DNA from: Oxytricha trifallax
Taxonomy: Eukaryota > Ciliophora > Spirotrichea > Sporadotrichida > Oxytrichidae
Reading direction: 5' to 3'
NCBI GenBank assembly: GCA_000711775.1
Contig: ARYC01025606.1
Span: forward strand, 62,001-126,000
DNA: 64,000 bases
Shown piece by piece: positions 24,760 through 36,145 of this stretch (positions are counted from its first letter, which is position 1; each line of letters starts with the position of its first letter). The notes beneath the pieces are model-generated. The model worked only from the letters and a program-made list of their open reading frames with translations. It made no database searches and was not told where the DNA came from. The translations under genes were made by a program, and so were the position numbers.

Positions 24760-26090
24760 CTTAGTTTAATTTAGATAACATGAATGTTTCTCTTGATTAT
24801 GACATTTTTTGCCTCTCTATTCCAAATGTTGAAATTCTTTCATTCATATTTCTCCTCTAACTTGGCAGTATTTCTCTTGATTTTACCTCTGTCTGAATCG
24901 AAGTAGACTTCTTTAACTGGCATCTTTTTTGCTTCAATAGATTTATAGCCTCTTCCCTTAATTATGGCTCTGAGGCTTTGACTTAAATAATCCATTTAAG
25001 GAATGTAGTTCAACTTAGCTCTCAACTGATAAGGACTATATCTATGCAATTCAATCAATGCAACGATTTATGAAAAATAAGTGGAAAACTTTAATTTAAA
25101 TTGAAATTTATAATTTAAATAAGGAAAACTTAAGATGGTGTCTCTGGAGCAGCTAGTCATTCACTAAAATTTGTAAGTTACAAAAAACAGATCTAAAAAT
25201 TTTTTATTTCAGCAATACTTACCAGCTGGAGAGACGACGTCAGTAGACCAAGACCTCAAGTGGCACTGGGAAAAAATGGGAACAACAGAATAGGTTTGAC
25301 CAAATGGAGCAAAGTATGAAGGTTATTGGAAAGATGATAAAGCTGTTTCTAGATTCCATTTCTGTAATTGTCTATACTAATACTTATTATTTAAATTCAT
25401 TTTCATTTTATATTAAAGTTTTCCACTTATTTTTCATAATTGTTGAGAATTCCTTTACAACCAAGGACTATAGAGTATAACTTAAGTAAAAAAAGACATA
25501 TTCATTTCATCCTCATTATAGTTGAACTTGAAAGACTCATTGATGGAGTTTTGTTGCATAGTTCCAAAAACAACACGTCTAAATTTATGGAATTTACCCT
25601 CAGAGAGCGAATTGAACATAGTTACATAGACAACATCTCCAGTTCTATAAGCTGGCACTTTGAATGGATTGCTAGTGACTACTCGATTGATATATTCTCT
25701 CTCTCTACTTTTTTAAGCAAGATTTTTTCCTTGTGCATAGTTAGTCTTGGGAGGAAGGGTTGTCAGTTTTGAGGTGGATTGTCCCATTAATCTAGTCCTT
25801 ACCTTCTTTTCTTTTCATAAGCTTTTAAGTTTGGAATTGGTTTTCATTGTAACCCAATTTATTCAAAGTATTTCTCTTTCTTGATTTATTTTATGCCACT
25901 CATAATCCAAAAACTTAAAATTAAATGCTTGATATAGAATAACAACTTTATCTGGTTGAGGCTACACTGACTTGCCTTTCTATATTTTATTAGGAAATAA
26001 AACCTCAATATTTTGTTGCGCCCTAGCCCCATTCGTTTGAACTTATTATGCAACACACTGAAATGTCTCTACTATTATCAATTAATTGAA
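24760..26090 (-). pseudogene. Mitochondrial ribosomal protein bL19m, split by a mobile element
   Basis: The minus strand from 26090 reads PDKVVILYQAFNF and, after further text, INRVVTSNPFKVPAYRTGD, VVYVTMFNSLSEGKFHKF, RRVVFGTMQQNSINESFKF and YSP. It is interrupted by the element at 25071-25436 and resumes IVALIELHRYSPYQLRAKL, NYIP, then RAIIKGRGYKS. The YRTGD, SLSEGKF, F+GVV and QLRxKLNYIP blocks are the bL19 signature of the large mitochondrial ribosomal subunit. Removing the element with one TA gives a continuous frame ILNNQIVALIEL. In-frame TGA codons (after NYIP and near EREIL) and a shift near YSP indicate decay. The C-terminal end is not clear. Confidence 0.8.
25071..25436 (+). mobile_element. 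366-bp TA-flanked element with a spliced ORF (copy B2)
   Basis: Nearly identical to 14674-15038: the same TGAAAAATAAGTGGAAAAC terminal repeats, the same ATG, GTAAGT donor, TTTCAG acceptor and second exon. Most differences in the second exon are substitutions that keep the frame open (for example Ile to Thr, Arg to Lys). TA lies on both sides. It is inserted within the bL19m coding sequence. Confidence 0.85.
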
Positions 26091-26699
26091 TATCATATTC
26101 TGATAGTTCCAGTTATTAGGTCTTAATAGACCAGGCAAGGGAAATTATTATCTTTAAAACTATGATTTGACCAATCTTGCCATAATCATATTAATTAATA
26201 ATAACAAATTATTTATCATTAGTTTATAACTCTGAAAAAGCACACATACTTAGAGGATTTCATTTTAAGATAAACATAAATTGACATCTTATTAAATTTA
26301 TTCAATCTGCTCTGATGAAATTACAGAGATTTGATTTTTATGGAATGGTTTATTCATATTATAATCAAGAGCAACTTACTTAAAATGTTCTGCTTAATTC
26401 ATGTCATTAGCCTAACTAAAATCTAAGGACTTGTTAAGTCATCGAATAGATAAGTCTTTGATTGGATATTACTATGGAACTCAGAGTAGGAAAACTGATC
26501 ATTTTATTATATTAGATTTGGTACACTTTGGATGTCCTTGTAATTATTCTATGACTTTTAATCATTCAATGATTTAACCACATCATCATATTTTTCAAGA
26601 TTTTATATTTATTCAATAATTGGGTGAAGGCAATAATTCATTTTAACATTATTTTTATAATATTTAGTTTTTTGTTCTTTTTGTTATGTAAATATTAAA

Positions 26700-27367
26700 G
26701 CTGATTAAGCATTGAAAAATTTGAATGATTATCTTGAATTTTTCCATTTAAATAAATCAATCATAATTAAAAATTATTTAAGATTTCTAATTTTACAAGC
26801 TAATTCTGAACATTTCGATCTTATATGTTAATAAGTCTTTACTTTTCCTATTCAGAAAAGAAATAATCCTTCTCCATTAATTTAAGCTTTAAGGAATTGA
26901 ATACTTCCATCTTTGACGTCAGTTCATTCTTGTACTATTCAAGTTTCAAATCAAAGCAATCAATTAAATCTCTTGTCTTTCCAACATCAAGCACACTTGC
27001 TCTCTTGCGTTCTTAAATGTTAGTAAATCCTTAAGAATCTTCACTTAATTTACAAGAACTTCAATCTTGAATGAAATCAATAAATCTGCCATATTGCGTA
27101 AATATCTTCATAACACTTGCTTATTTTTATATTGAAGGCATCTAACTTGGCATGAACTTTCATATTGTTATCTCTTTAATGGTGTATGTGACTAAGAGTA
27201 AAATCTATTTTGTAATATACTAGTTAAATGAGGTCTTTCAATCTGATTTCTGTTAAGTTTGTGCTGCTTTCAACAACACCAACGTGTTTATTGGTCTCCT
27301 CCACACGCTTTTATAGCCCTGTCAATGTTTTAGTTACTAACTCAAGCTTTTCTTTTAAAGTTGACAT
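26700..27367 (-). pseudogene. Coiled-coil protein gene, frame-broken
   Basis: ATG at 27367 opens MSTLKEKLELVTKTLTGLQ, then KRVEETNKHVGVVES and a long helical stretch to about IYAIWQIY at 27080, where a TGA ends the frame. A shifted frame continues LISFKIEVLVNQVKILKDLL and KNAREQVCLMLERQ. Heptad-like hydrophobic spacing suggests a coiled coil. No family is recognised. The frame change suggests a decayed copy or a very short excised segment. Confidence 0.4.
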
Positions 27368-27739
27368 TTTCTGGAATTCTTGTTAGATAACGAGAAAAGT
27401 TCTATAAGAAATTCGAAATTTTTAAATTGCTGGTCCTACTAGAGAAGTTAGTAACTCTCTTAAACGAGTTTCCCAAGTGAAAATTTGAATCGTTTCTGCT
27501 ATAGTTGTCTTAGTATGAAGTTCATCTGCTGTATAAGATGACTAGGGTAGGTCTTACTTAGATTCTTTTATTATTGATTGCTTTTTAAGATTAGTTTTAT
27601 GGATATTTTATGACTAAAAATATTCTCTGGATTTGTTATAATCTCTACTTCAATGATGTATTCATATATAATAAACTTTATTCCATAATTATATATATAC
27701 AAATATAGATTATACTGAATCATTTAAACTATATATTAT

Positions 27740-28170
27740 CATAACTTTCAATTTCTTATCCCCAAATATTATCCTACCTTTTCTACGTTACCCATCCAAC
27801 CGAATGACTGGCAGCTCTAGGTGGCTACTCAATTCTTCAATGTTTATCTTATTATTGTAATTCAGTCTATAGATCTGATGTAATTGGATTGAACTCCTAG
27901 CCTAATGAACTCCCCCAGTGAATTAAGTTCCCTTATCCCCATTATATTCACTGAGTTTATTATTTATTTGTTGCTGAAGTTTATCGTCAATAAGTTTCTA
28001 ATTCATGACAGATATCTGAGAGTTATAATCTCTTAGCTAATCTTTGATTTGCTCTTTCGAGTGTCCAAGACGTTATCTCCTAATCGAAGTCCTTGAGGTC
28101 AGGGTCTATCAAATTAGTAGCCTAATTGACTGTGGATTAATATCAAGCATCTAATTCTATTTTAGAGAGA
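27740..28170 (-). pseudogene. Unrecognised coding fragment
   Basis: The minus strand reads NLIDPDLKDFDQEITSWTLE and RANQRLAKRLQLSDICHELE, then a TGA, and later INIEELSSHLELPVIRLDG. The composition is coding-like, but the product is unknown. Frame breaks are present. Confidence 0.3.
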
Positions 28171-28755
28171 GATTGCTTCTTTTAGAAGTTCAAATTTATT
28201 GGAGAAGTGTAATTCAAAATATAGTTGTTAAGTTGAGTTGTAATTTTTACATTTACTTTGTAGCTTAAATGCATGATATTATTTTAAAAGCTGGGCTTAG
28301 TAAATTGCAAAGGGAATACTTATCTTCCTAAAGAGTTTAGTAAGTTATGTTAAGATGGAAACCCTTAAGTATGGCTATATTGATTAGTTGAACTATTCAC
28401 GTTCTATTCGTTTTTATTATAGCATGCTTTGTAATAAAAATTTAAAATAATAGAAAAAATATTTAAAAAATAACTGCATGCTGATTTTATTTGTCTTTAT
28501 GAAAGATTCACTGCACTTAATATTATGATTTAGATCAAAACATAATTTCAGAGTGTTTATTTACTGTAAGACTTATTTGTTTGGTTGAGTTTTGATGTTG
28601 ATGATGATTAATGACTTAAAATCAAATAAATTTTAACTTGTCACTGTTTAATACTAAAATCAAACCATCAATTTTAGTCGTGAGTTGATGTGGCAGTCAT
28701 GAAGTAGAAAACTCCGAAAAAATCATTCTCGCTATTACCTAGTCTTCTCCCAAAA

Positions 28756-29034
28756 TCAAGATGTCACCAAAGTTTGTATTTGGGGACAGAGCTCGGGAGA
28801 TCCAACTGAGAGACGAGTTTTGTTATTATAATTCTTTTTGTTCTGTTTTTTGATTAAGTTCTTTAATTTATCTGCGGATATTACTTTCTTAGCCATTCCT
28901 GATTTAATATCCTACTTTGATAATAATATATAATTTATAAAATGCATCATCAGGTTAGGAAAGTGTTCTTCCAGTTTAATTGTAGCTTGAACTGTATCTT
29001 TAAGAGGTTGATTTACCACAATCAAAGGCTTCAT
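28756..29034 (-). CDS. Hypothetical ORF, 92 aa
   Basis: ATG at 29034 to TGA at 28756-28758. It begins MKPLIVVNQPLKDTVQATIK, continues LEEHFPNLMMHFINYIL and a Lys/Asn-rich basic part (KLKNLIKKQNKKNYNNK). After the TGA a second frame stays coding-like (FGDILILGEDQVIARMIFS), so the ORF may be the N-terminal part of a longer broken gene. No family is recognised. It lies just downstream of the kinase on the same strand. Confidence 0.35.
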
Positions 29035-29254
29035 ATTCTATAACTGTAAAATTTAAAAACTAATCTTAAGATCGAGATAATAATCCCATAAAGAAAAAAT
29101 TTCAGTTACATTAAATTTTGCTTGATTTTCCAAAAAATATTCATATCTTTTTCATTGATAATTTTTAATTAAGAAACTAGAATTTTAAAATATTTTTAAT
29201 TGTATTTATTGATAAATTAAACTTAATAATTCAAAGAAAAATGTTATATTATAT

Positions 29255-30260
29255 CTCGAAGAATATAACTCACCCCAAATGTTTAAACATTTCTTAAGTA
29301 GTAATACGATTATCTGGATCTCTTCTAATAATTTAGAAAATTTTTTTCTAGCAGTAAAAGATACTTAATCAGGAAACTCTAGCTCCGCTCTACATATCCT
29401 CTAATACAATTCTTTATCATTTTGTTCTATATAGGGAAATCTCCCACACAAAATTGCGGATTATAAAACTCCAAGAGCCCAAACGTCAGCTGGAACTCAA
29501 CAGTACTCTTTTTTACTAGCAATCTTTGGGGACATATATGATGGAGTATCTCAAAACAGTTTTATCTTTTTATCATAAGGGATGCAGGTTAAAAAGCCAA
29601 AATTTATCAGTTTTACTTAATTTTTGGGATCGTTTAGAATAATATTCTCTAACTTAATGTTTCTTTGAGTTATATTTCGCTGATGACAGTAATATAAAGC
29701 ACTCACTACTTATTAAAAAGGTATTTTGCTTCTATTTCATGCATTTAACTGTTTTGCTATAACTTCAGATATCCATGAAATAACTCACTATTCACGTATT
29801 CCATAAAAAGGAAGACTTATTTATGTGTGTCTAATGCTTCGTATAGTTTAGCAGTACCCTTATGATGTAGTCTTTCCATAATTTTAATTTCCCTCTTAAC
29901 ACTCTTCCTTCGATTTGGCTCTTGTAACTTAAATTTCTTATAAATTTTAACAGCAATCTTTTAATAAAAAATTTATGTTAACCAATTCTAACCATAACAT
30001 AAGCTCCTTATCCAATTCTCTTTCCAATAATAAAACTATCCAAATTATCTATTGTACTTATCTCTGTGCATAACTAAAAATCATATAGTTCACTGTAACT
30101 TCCAGCTCTCTCCTAAAGATTATTGTGTGTGCCTAACTTTTAAACTTGACCATTCTTGTCATTATCTTAATTCTTTCGTTCTCCATACCTGTCTTAAAAT
30201 CCATTTTGAGTAGAAATTCCTGCGTTATAGGGAGATTTATCATCACTCATTATTTCATTG
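29255..30260 (-). pseudogene. Ser/Thr protein kinase, frame-broken
   Basis: The kinase domain reads in order on the minus strand: IGQGAYVMVRIG (glycine loop, 30030), IAVKIYKKFKLQEPNRRKSV and KREIKIMERLHHKGTAKLYE (VAIK Lys and C-helix Glu), then near 29620 NIKLENIILNDPKN, INFGF where DFG is expected, TPSYMSPKI (activation loop), PADVWALGVLQSAILCGRFP and FPDQVSF. The layout is that of CAMK-like kinases. The DFG Asp reads Asn (INFGF) and frame shifts occur, so it is probably inactive as written. It may extend upstream into the Ser/Asn-rich region to 31.8 kb. Confidence 0.75.
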
Positions 30261-30269
30261 TAGAAAAAA

Positions 30270-31830
30270 TTGTAAATTAATTGATTTTGCGTCTATATTT
30301 TACTTTTTGTGCAAAGCAACTGTTTGATGGTAGTTGGTCCGATTAGTGTATTCTTCAATATTTATCTTTTTTCAAGTTGCTTGATTCTAAGAATGTTGGC
30401 TTAATAAATTAAAATATTTATATAACTAAGCTAAATTTTATTTGAAATAGTCTGATGTTGTAAAGCTGTCTTATTTGAAGGTCTCTTTAATTGGTATGAA
30501 GTGCCACTTTTTTATTAGGCTAATTGTAATTAAGTTTAATTTTCCAAATTTCATTATTCGATATTTGTTCATTTTTTTGATCTTACACTACTTAATCCTA
30601 GAAATTATCCTAAACTTAAGTGGCAGGAATTTGATTTTAAATAACCTCAGTATTGATATTTTAAATCAGATATTTATGAGAAAAAATAGTTCTATCCAAC
30701 AACTGGTTTGTATTACCTTCATGACATTGTAAAATATCAGAGTCTTTAATTGTTTCTTTCGATAAATTTTAATTATTCTAATTTAATTAAAAATCTTGAT
30801 CTGTTGTCTTCAATCATCATAGTATTACTTACTTGACATTATTTGATTCAAATTAGTTGTGTTATATAAGAATTAATTAATTTTACTACCTTCTTAAGAT
30901 ATGCTTCAATTTCTTATCATATCAACTGAAGCTTTCTTAAACCTTATTGCTACTCCGAGAGTATGTTCTAATGATATTTATTTTAACTAGGATTTTATAT
31001 GCCTGACTCTTATTTATCGTTCATAAATTCATTCATTAAGTTACTGAAATTTTAAGTATTTAAGAAACCAAAGAAATTGTTCTCTTGCTTCTTATTTTAA
31101 TTTTACTATTAATTTTATCTTTACTATTCGAGGTTTATTTTACTATATCTGGGATTGCTAATTAACTGATTCTTTTTGTCCTAATGTGAATGTTCTCATT
31201 TATTGATGAAACTGTTTTAATATTATTGGTATCTTAAGAATTGTTTCCTTAATGATAAAATTCCTAGATTTTCTCAACTATTCTTGCTCACCTCATAAAA
31301 CCATCGTTTTCTTGATATTTGAATTACTACATGTCTCCTTAATTATTGTCTCCTGCATATCCTTAGCCCCTAATGAACTATTAAAATATGAAGTTTAAGG
31401 TCTTTTATTTAATGTTTGTGCATTGGTCGTCCCACATTCTAAGTTTGGATTTATTTAATTATACCACCTGTCGAGTAATTGCAGTGGACACTAGAGCTAC
31501 CAATTGCATTTGTATCCTGTATCGTTGTAGAACGCTTTAGAAAGTCTTCTTGGGATCAGTTTCTATGATTAGGGTGGTCATGTTTAACATTTGTTACTAT
31601 TACTTGCTTTTTTATAAATTACCTTGGACTTTTGCTTGATTCAGGTTTGGTTGTTTATGAAAGACAAAATAAGAAATTAAACTTAAATTATCTAAGTCTG
31701 ACTATAATCTAGACATACTATTACTAATCGGAGCTTTCCTCACAACTTATTATTGATTATCATTTTATAAATTGAGAAAAACCATCTATTAAACATTCTA
31801 AACATAGCTTGAAATGCACAGTGGTGCCGA
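30270..31830 (-). other. Low-complexity, possibly coding minus-strand region upstream of the kinase
   Basis: Pieces such as SQEDFLKRSTTIQDTNAIGS and VHCNYSTGGI are readable on the minus strand at 31450-31560, with a Gln-rich, disordered character. They may be the N-terminal extension of the kinase or a separate gene. Breaks prevent a firm call. Confidence 0.3.
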
Positions 31831-31834
31831 AGTA

Positions 31835-32641
31835 AGGTAAAATTTTTTGAGAATAAATGAATTTTTTGATTAATATAGAATGTGATTTAATTAAGTTTTA
31901 AATAAGTCTTAAAAAATATGAGGAAAGTGAATATAATAGCTTATAAGAGGAAAGTAAAATGCAAATATTTAAGAAAATTATTGTTGAAATACAACAAGAT
32001 ATTCTGAGTCGATAAATGAGCGCATGAGCGCTAAATATGTGCGCTCATGCGCTCATAAAATAAATAATCAGCCCATATCAAAGGATTTTTGTCTTAATTC
32101 CGATTCTTAATTGAAGAACCTCCCTTAGCCATAATCCCTTATTTTTAATAAATTATTAATTTTATCTAATGTTTTTAATAATATAGTTTTAATTTTTAAT
32201 TAAAACTTAAATATAATAAACCTAATTAAATTTCTCTATAGAGAATTACGTTTTGATCTAACTTTTAAATTTAATAAATTGCGTAAATTTAAATATTATT
32301 AAAAACATTAGATATAATTAATAATTTATTAAAAATAAGGGATTATGGCTGAGGGAGGTTCTTCAATTAAGAATCGGAATTAAGACAAAAGTCCTTTGAT
32401 ATGGGCTGATTATTTATTTTATGAGCGCATGAGCGCACATATTTAGCGCTCATGCGCTCATTTATCGACTCAGAATATCTTGTTGTATTTCAACAATAAT
32501 TTTCTTAAATATTTGCATTTTACTTTCCTCTTATAAGCTATTATATTCACTTCCTCATATTTTTTAAGACTTATTTAAAACTTAATTAAATCACATTCTA
32601 TATTAATCAAAAAATTCATTTATTCTCAAAAAATTTTACCT
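31835..32641. mobile_element. Palindromic element, 807 bp, TA-flanked, with an internal GC-rich hairpin
   Basis: The left end AGGTAAAATTTTTTGAG and its mirror at the right are each flanked by TA (31833-31834, 32642-32643). The arms are about 345 bp and nearly identical; the centre is near 32240. Each arm holds a short, perfect GC-rich hairpin (GAGCGCATGAGCGC, 9-nt loop, inverse copy) at about 32018-32054 and again at about 32422-32460. No coding. Confidence 0.85.
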
Positions 32642-32649
32642 TATTAAGA

Positions 32650-33020
32650 ATTTCTTTGATGTTGGAATTATACTTAGAGTGTATTTATATTTAGGTCCTG
32701 TTTGCATTTTTATTGATACTAAAGAGTTTAGATCTTTTCTATCCAATGTAGTTTTCTATAATTATATTATAAACATGGCTAAATAAAATGCTTTAAACTC
32801 TTATTGGGAGATTCATGGAATACTACATGATTTAAGAGGGCTGATTAATTTGATCTTAGTTATAATTTGCAAAATGATTGTTGTGTTATTGTTGTTATCT
32901 TAACACTAGTTTCATAACTTAAATTAAAAATATAATTCGAAATTAAGATGAAAACAATATCTGTATAATTTTTAGACAAAACAATAAACTAAGAAGAAAA
33001 GATTATTAATTATTAAGATA
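32650..33020. other. AT-rich gap
   Basis: No supported gene or repeat between the palindrome and the end of the coiled-coil gene. Confidence 0.35.
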
Positions 33021-33021
33021 A

Positions 33022-35570
33022 TCACATAGTAATTTAGTTAATAATATTTTTATTTTTAATGATATATCTTTTTATATGATTTTATTTCTCAGTTTAAGCT
33101 ACTGATCTACTAGGATCCATAAAGCCAAATATATATTCATAATTTACTTTTCTGGCCTCTTTTTCATGTTTCATCTTACCAGTCATTTTATAATTGAATA
33201 ACTTCTTCATTTATTAAGAATCGCTATATTCAAGATTCCTTAAAATCTTAAGAATTCTGTTGAACTTATCTTAATTGTAATTTTCAAGGTAAAGATTTAA
33301 GTATAGCTAACGTGCTGGATCATCTTTTTTCTTTATTTAATGATGATTTTTGCATTTATCTATAACTTGCTTATAAATTTAATGGTTTTATTTTCTTAAA
33401 GTTTCCATGGTATTTTGTGTTTAAAAGACAGGATATTGCATCAACAATTCCTAAATTTCTAAATCTCTTAACCTTGGCGTTCTATTAATTATTGAAGGAT
33501 TGAATGAGCTCTTAGTAATATTAAAGCTTTTAGTTTAATTGAAATAGATTGAGTGTTACTAAACTAATTCAAAGGTCTCTTCTAAGTTATAAAAGTGTCT
33601 TGCTCTAAAGATTATTTCCTCTTAATTTCATGAAATCGCTTCACTTATTCTGGAATAATGGCTTTAGTTTCTTTTTTAAGTCTAAAATACAGAATTCTTT
33701 TTTAGTCTTCTCGTCATCATCATACTACTGACAGTTTTTTATCGATTTTAGTAATCTTAACCTTTTTATGATTTAATTGGAATTACGTTTTGATCACGTG
33801 AATTTGCATTGCCATTTGTTTAAGCTGTTTTTCTTGCTTATAATAATTGAAATAGTTTAGTTCATTAGTGCGGTGAGAAATTTGTTGCAACATATCGATG
33901 ATTTAAATTTCACTCTAATTTATCGATTCTTAATCCATTAAAAGTTGCTGATTAAACTGTTATATTAGTTGAAACGTCTCTCATTTTTTGTATAAAGAAA
34001 ATTTATTCACTTAATTTCTTTGAGGTGTGTTAAAAGAGTTTAATTAATTAAGCATTTCAACTTTTGATAAAAATCTTTCTTGGGTCTTGTTAAATTAACT
34101 ATTTATCCCATAGTGGTCCAATTGATTCTTAACTTTACTCTTTGCTCTTCTTTAATTTTACTAGACCGACTTTATCCCAAATAAATACTAATTTCTTGAA
34201 TAGTTATTTGGTAAGCCTTAGTAAATAGTATTCTTTTTAATTCTCAATGAATTTTGAATGTTCCTATTTAACTTTAATGCTGGTACTTATATACTACTGA
34301 ATATTTGGCTACACTTTTTCACAGTATTATTAATCTTTAATCACCATTTTATCCTTATCTATGCTTTCTTTTGAAATGTCAGTCATCAGTCATCATGTTT
34401 GATGTTTGATCCTCTTATATTGTAAATGCTGCATTATTAACTTAATTAATTTTAACATGTTTAATTTTCTCATTTTCTTAATTTTTAAATTCTTACTATT
34501 TTTTTTCTAAATTTTCCTAAATTTCTCTTACTTTTCCTTCATTCTTGTTAAACTCAAATTACTTAGAATTATGAACATTTGTTAAATTTATAATGATCAC
34601 AATTAATTTTTAGTTTAACATTCACTACAATCATTTAGCCTTAGTTTTAACATTTTGCTCTTCATAAATTTGGCTTTAATTGATTCTTTACAAAATCTCT
34701 CTCTCTGCCTTGCTTCAACTATTTAAGTATGTTTGTCATTTAAAATATACTTTTCTCCAATTATGTAGTGATAAATTCCCAATTTTTATATTTGTATATG
34801 CCTTTAGTTTTAACAGAAGTTCTAAAAATACTGAACCATGTTCAATTCATTTTCTTTCACAAATGCACTAGAGTCAATATTTGATTTATTTCTACTTGAA
34901 CTTTGAACATACTAATTATACTATAGGCTATTTATTAGATTGTCTACACTGTCTGAATAATTGTTTTGATGACTATTAATGGATTCAATTGTGGCCTTGG
35001 CTTTATCCATATATTAGCGCATTACCCATTCTATATGTATTTTAAAGTAAGTATCCAGAAAATCGTGATTTATTATTGTAGGAATACATTTGATTTGGGA
35101 AATTAAATTATAAATACATTTAATATAATTTAAATTCGTGGCAGTTAACTTTTGGAAATCTGGGAAATAAGGTACTCGTTCGATAGAGAATTTAAAATTA
35201 ACTGGACTTTACTATTGGCGGTACCCCTCTATCGCATCTCTGAAGCGAGTTAACTCGACTTTAAATTTAGGTGATTTGTTTAGTTGAATTTGATGGCAAA
35301 TTTAAAGTCGAGTTAACTCGCTTCAGAGACGCGATAGAGAAGTACCGTCAATAGTAAGGTCCAGCTAATTTTAAATTCTCTATAGAACAAGTACCATATT
35401 GTCCAGGTTTCCAGAAAGTTAACTGCCACGAATTTCAATTATATTCAATTTATTTATAATTTAATTTCCCAAATCAAATGTATTCCTACAATAATGCATC
35501 GGCTTTCGCACTATCGAATGCTTAATTACTTTAACTGTTTCCATTTTTAAACTTATTCAAAATTTATTAT
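33022..35570 (-). CDS. Coiled-coil protein gene interrupted by a palindromic element
   Basis: From the right (minus strand) the frame reads LNKFKNGNSQSNQAFDSAKA up to the element at 35076-35491, and resumes DFLDTYFKIHIEWVMRQYM then DKAKATIESINSHQNNYSDS. Across one TA the join is GCA TTA AAT CAC GAT (A-L-N-H-D), in frame. The long middle is rich in Lys/Glu/Gln. The C-terminus reads DPARQLYLNLYLENYNQDKF, ILKILRNLEYSDSQQMKKLF and EYIFGFMDPSRSVAQTEKQ, ending at TGA 33022-33024. I read both ends in full but not every codon of the middle, so some breaks may exist. The function is unknown; structural or ciliary is plausible. Confidence 0.5.
35076..35491. mobile_element. Palindromic element, 416 bp (family A, copy A2), TA-flanked
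   Basis: Ends TTGTAGGAATACATTTGA, mirrored at the right, TA at both sides (35074-35075 and 35492-35493). The arms contain GTGGCAGTTAAC, TGGACTTTACTATTGGCGG and GAAGCGAGTTAACTCGACTT around a centre near 35283. It sits inside the coding sequence of the coiled-coil gene, and taking it out with one TA keeps the reading frame. Confidence 0.9.
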
Positions 35571-35574
35571 AGGG

Positions 35575-36140
35575 AAAAGCTAATAATTAATACAAAAAAG
35601 TAATTTTTAATCGTATTTATTGCTTAAAATGTAAAATATACTTATCTTAAAATTACTAGCGAACAATCAATTTTCCAGAAAGATTATTGAGAATATAATA
35701 ACTCCAAATCTATTTATCTGTCTTATATTTACTTATTGCTAGAATATATTTCTTCAATCATTTAATTCTGGATATTTAATTGTATTAAGGAGTGGATGCT
35801 CTTTTACTAATACAATGTATTCCTTATCAATGTTTGCAAATTTGTGCTTATAAATTGTTTTTCTTCATTTTAATAATAATATTAATAATAATTTTTAAAA
35901 AAACGAGATAATTTTTTCAATAAAAAAATTATTTTTTATCTGTGTTTTCATTGATAAAAGTATTTCATCATAAATCTTATTTTTTATGAATAATTTTTTA
36001 TGATAATGTGAACTTATTTTTGAAAAAAATTAGATTACTTGATAAATCTATTTTGTTAGGGGTTCACTATTTTAATATTAATGAGTGAATGAGTAATAGG
36101 ATTACTCTTTGATTTTATAATTAATTATTAAAGTAAAAAA
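35575..36140. other. AT-rich intergenic stretch
   Basis: No supported gene. The two neighbouring genes point away from each other, so promoters may lie here, but no motif is distinctive. Confidence 0.4.
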
Positions 36141-36145
36141 AGAAA

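Noticed and set aside
25440-25772. Plus-strand ORF starting near 25440
   Set aside because: It is the reverse of the bL19m coding sequence, whose protein match is clear on the minus strand.
34680-34871. Plus-strand ORF in the coiled-coil gene
   Set aside because: It overlaps the minus-strand Lys/Glu-rich frame, whose complement naturally gives Phe/Leu-rich text.
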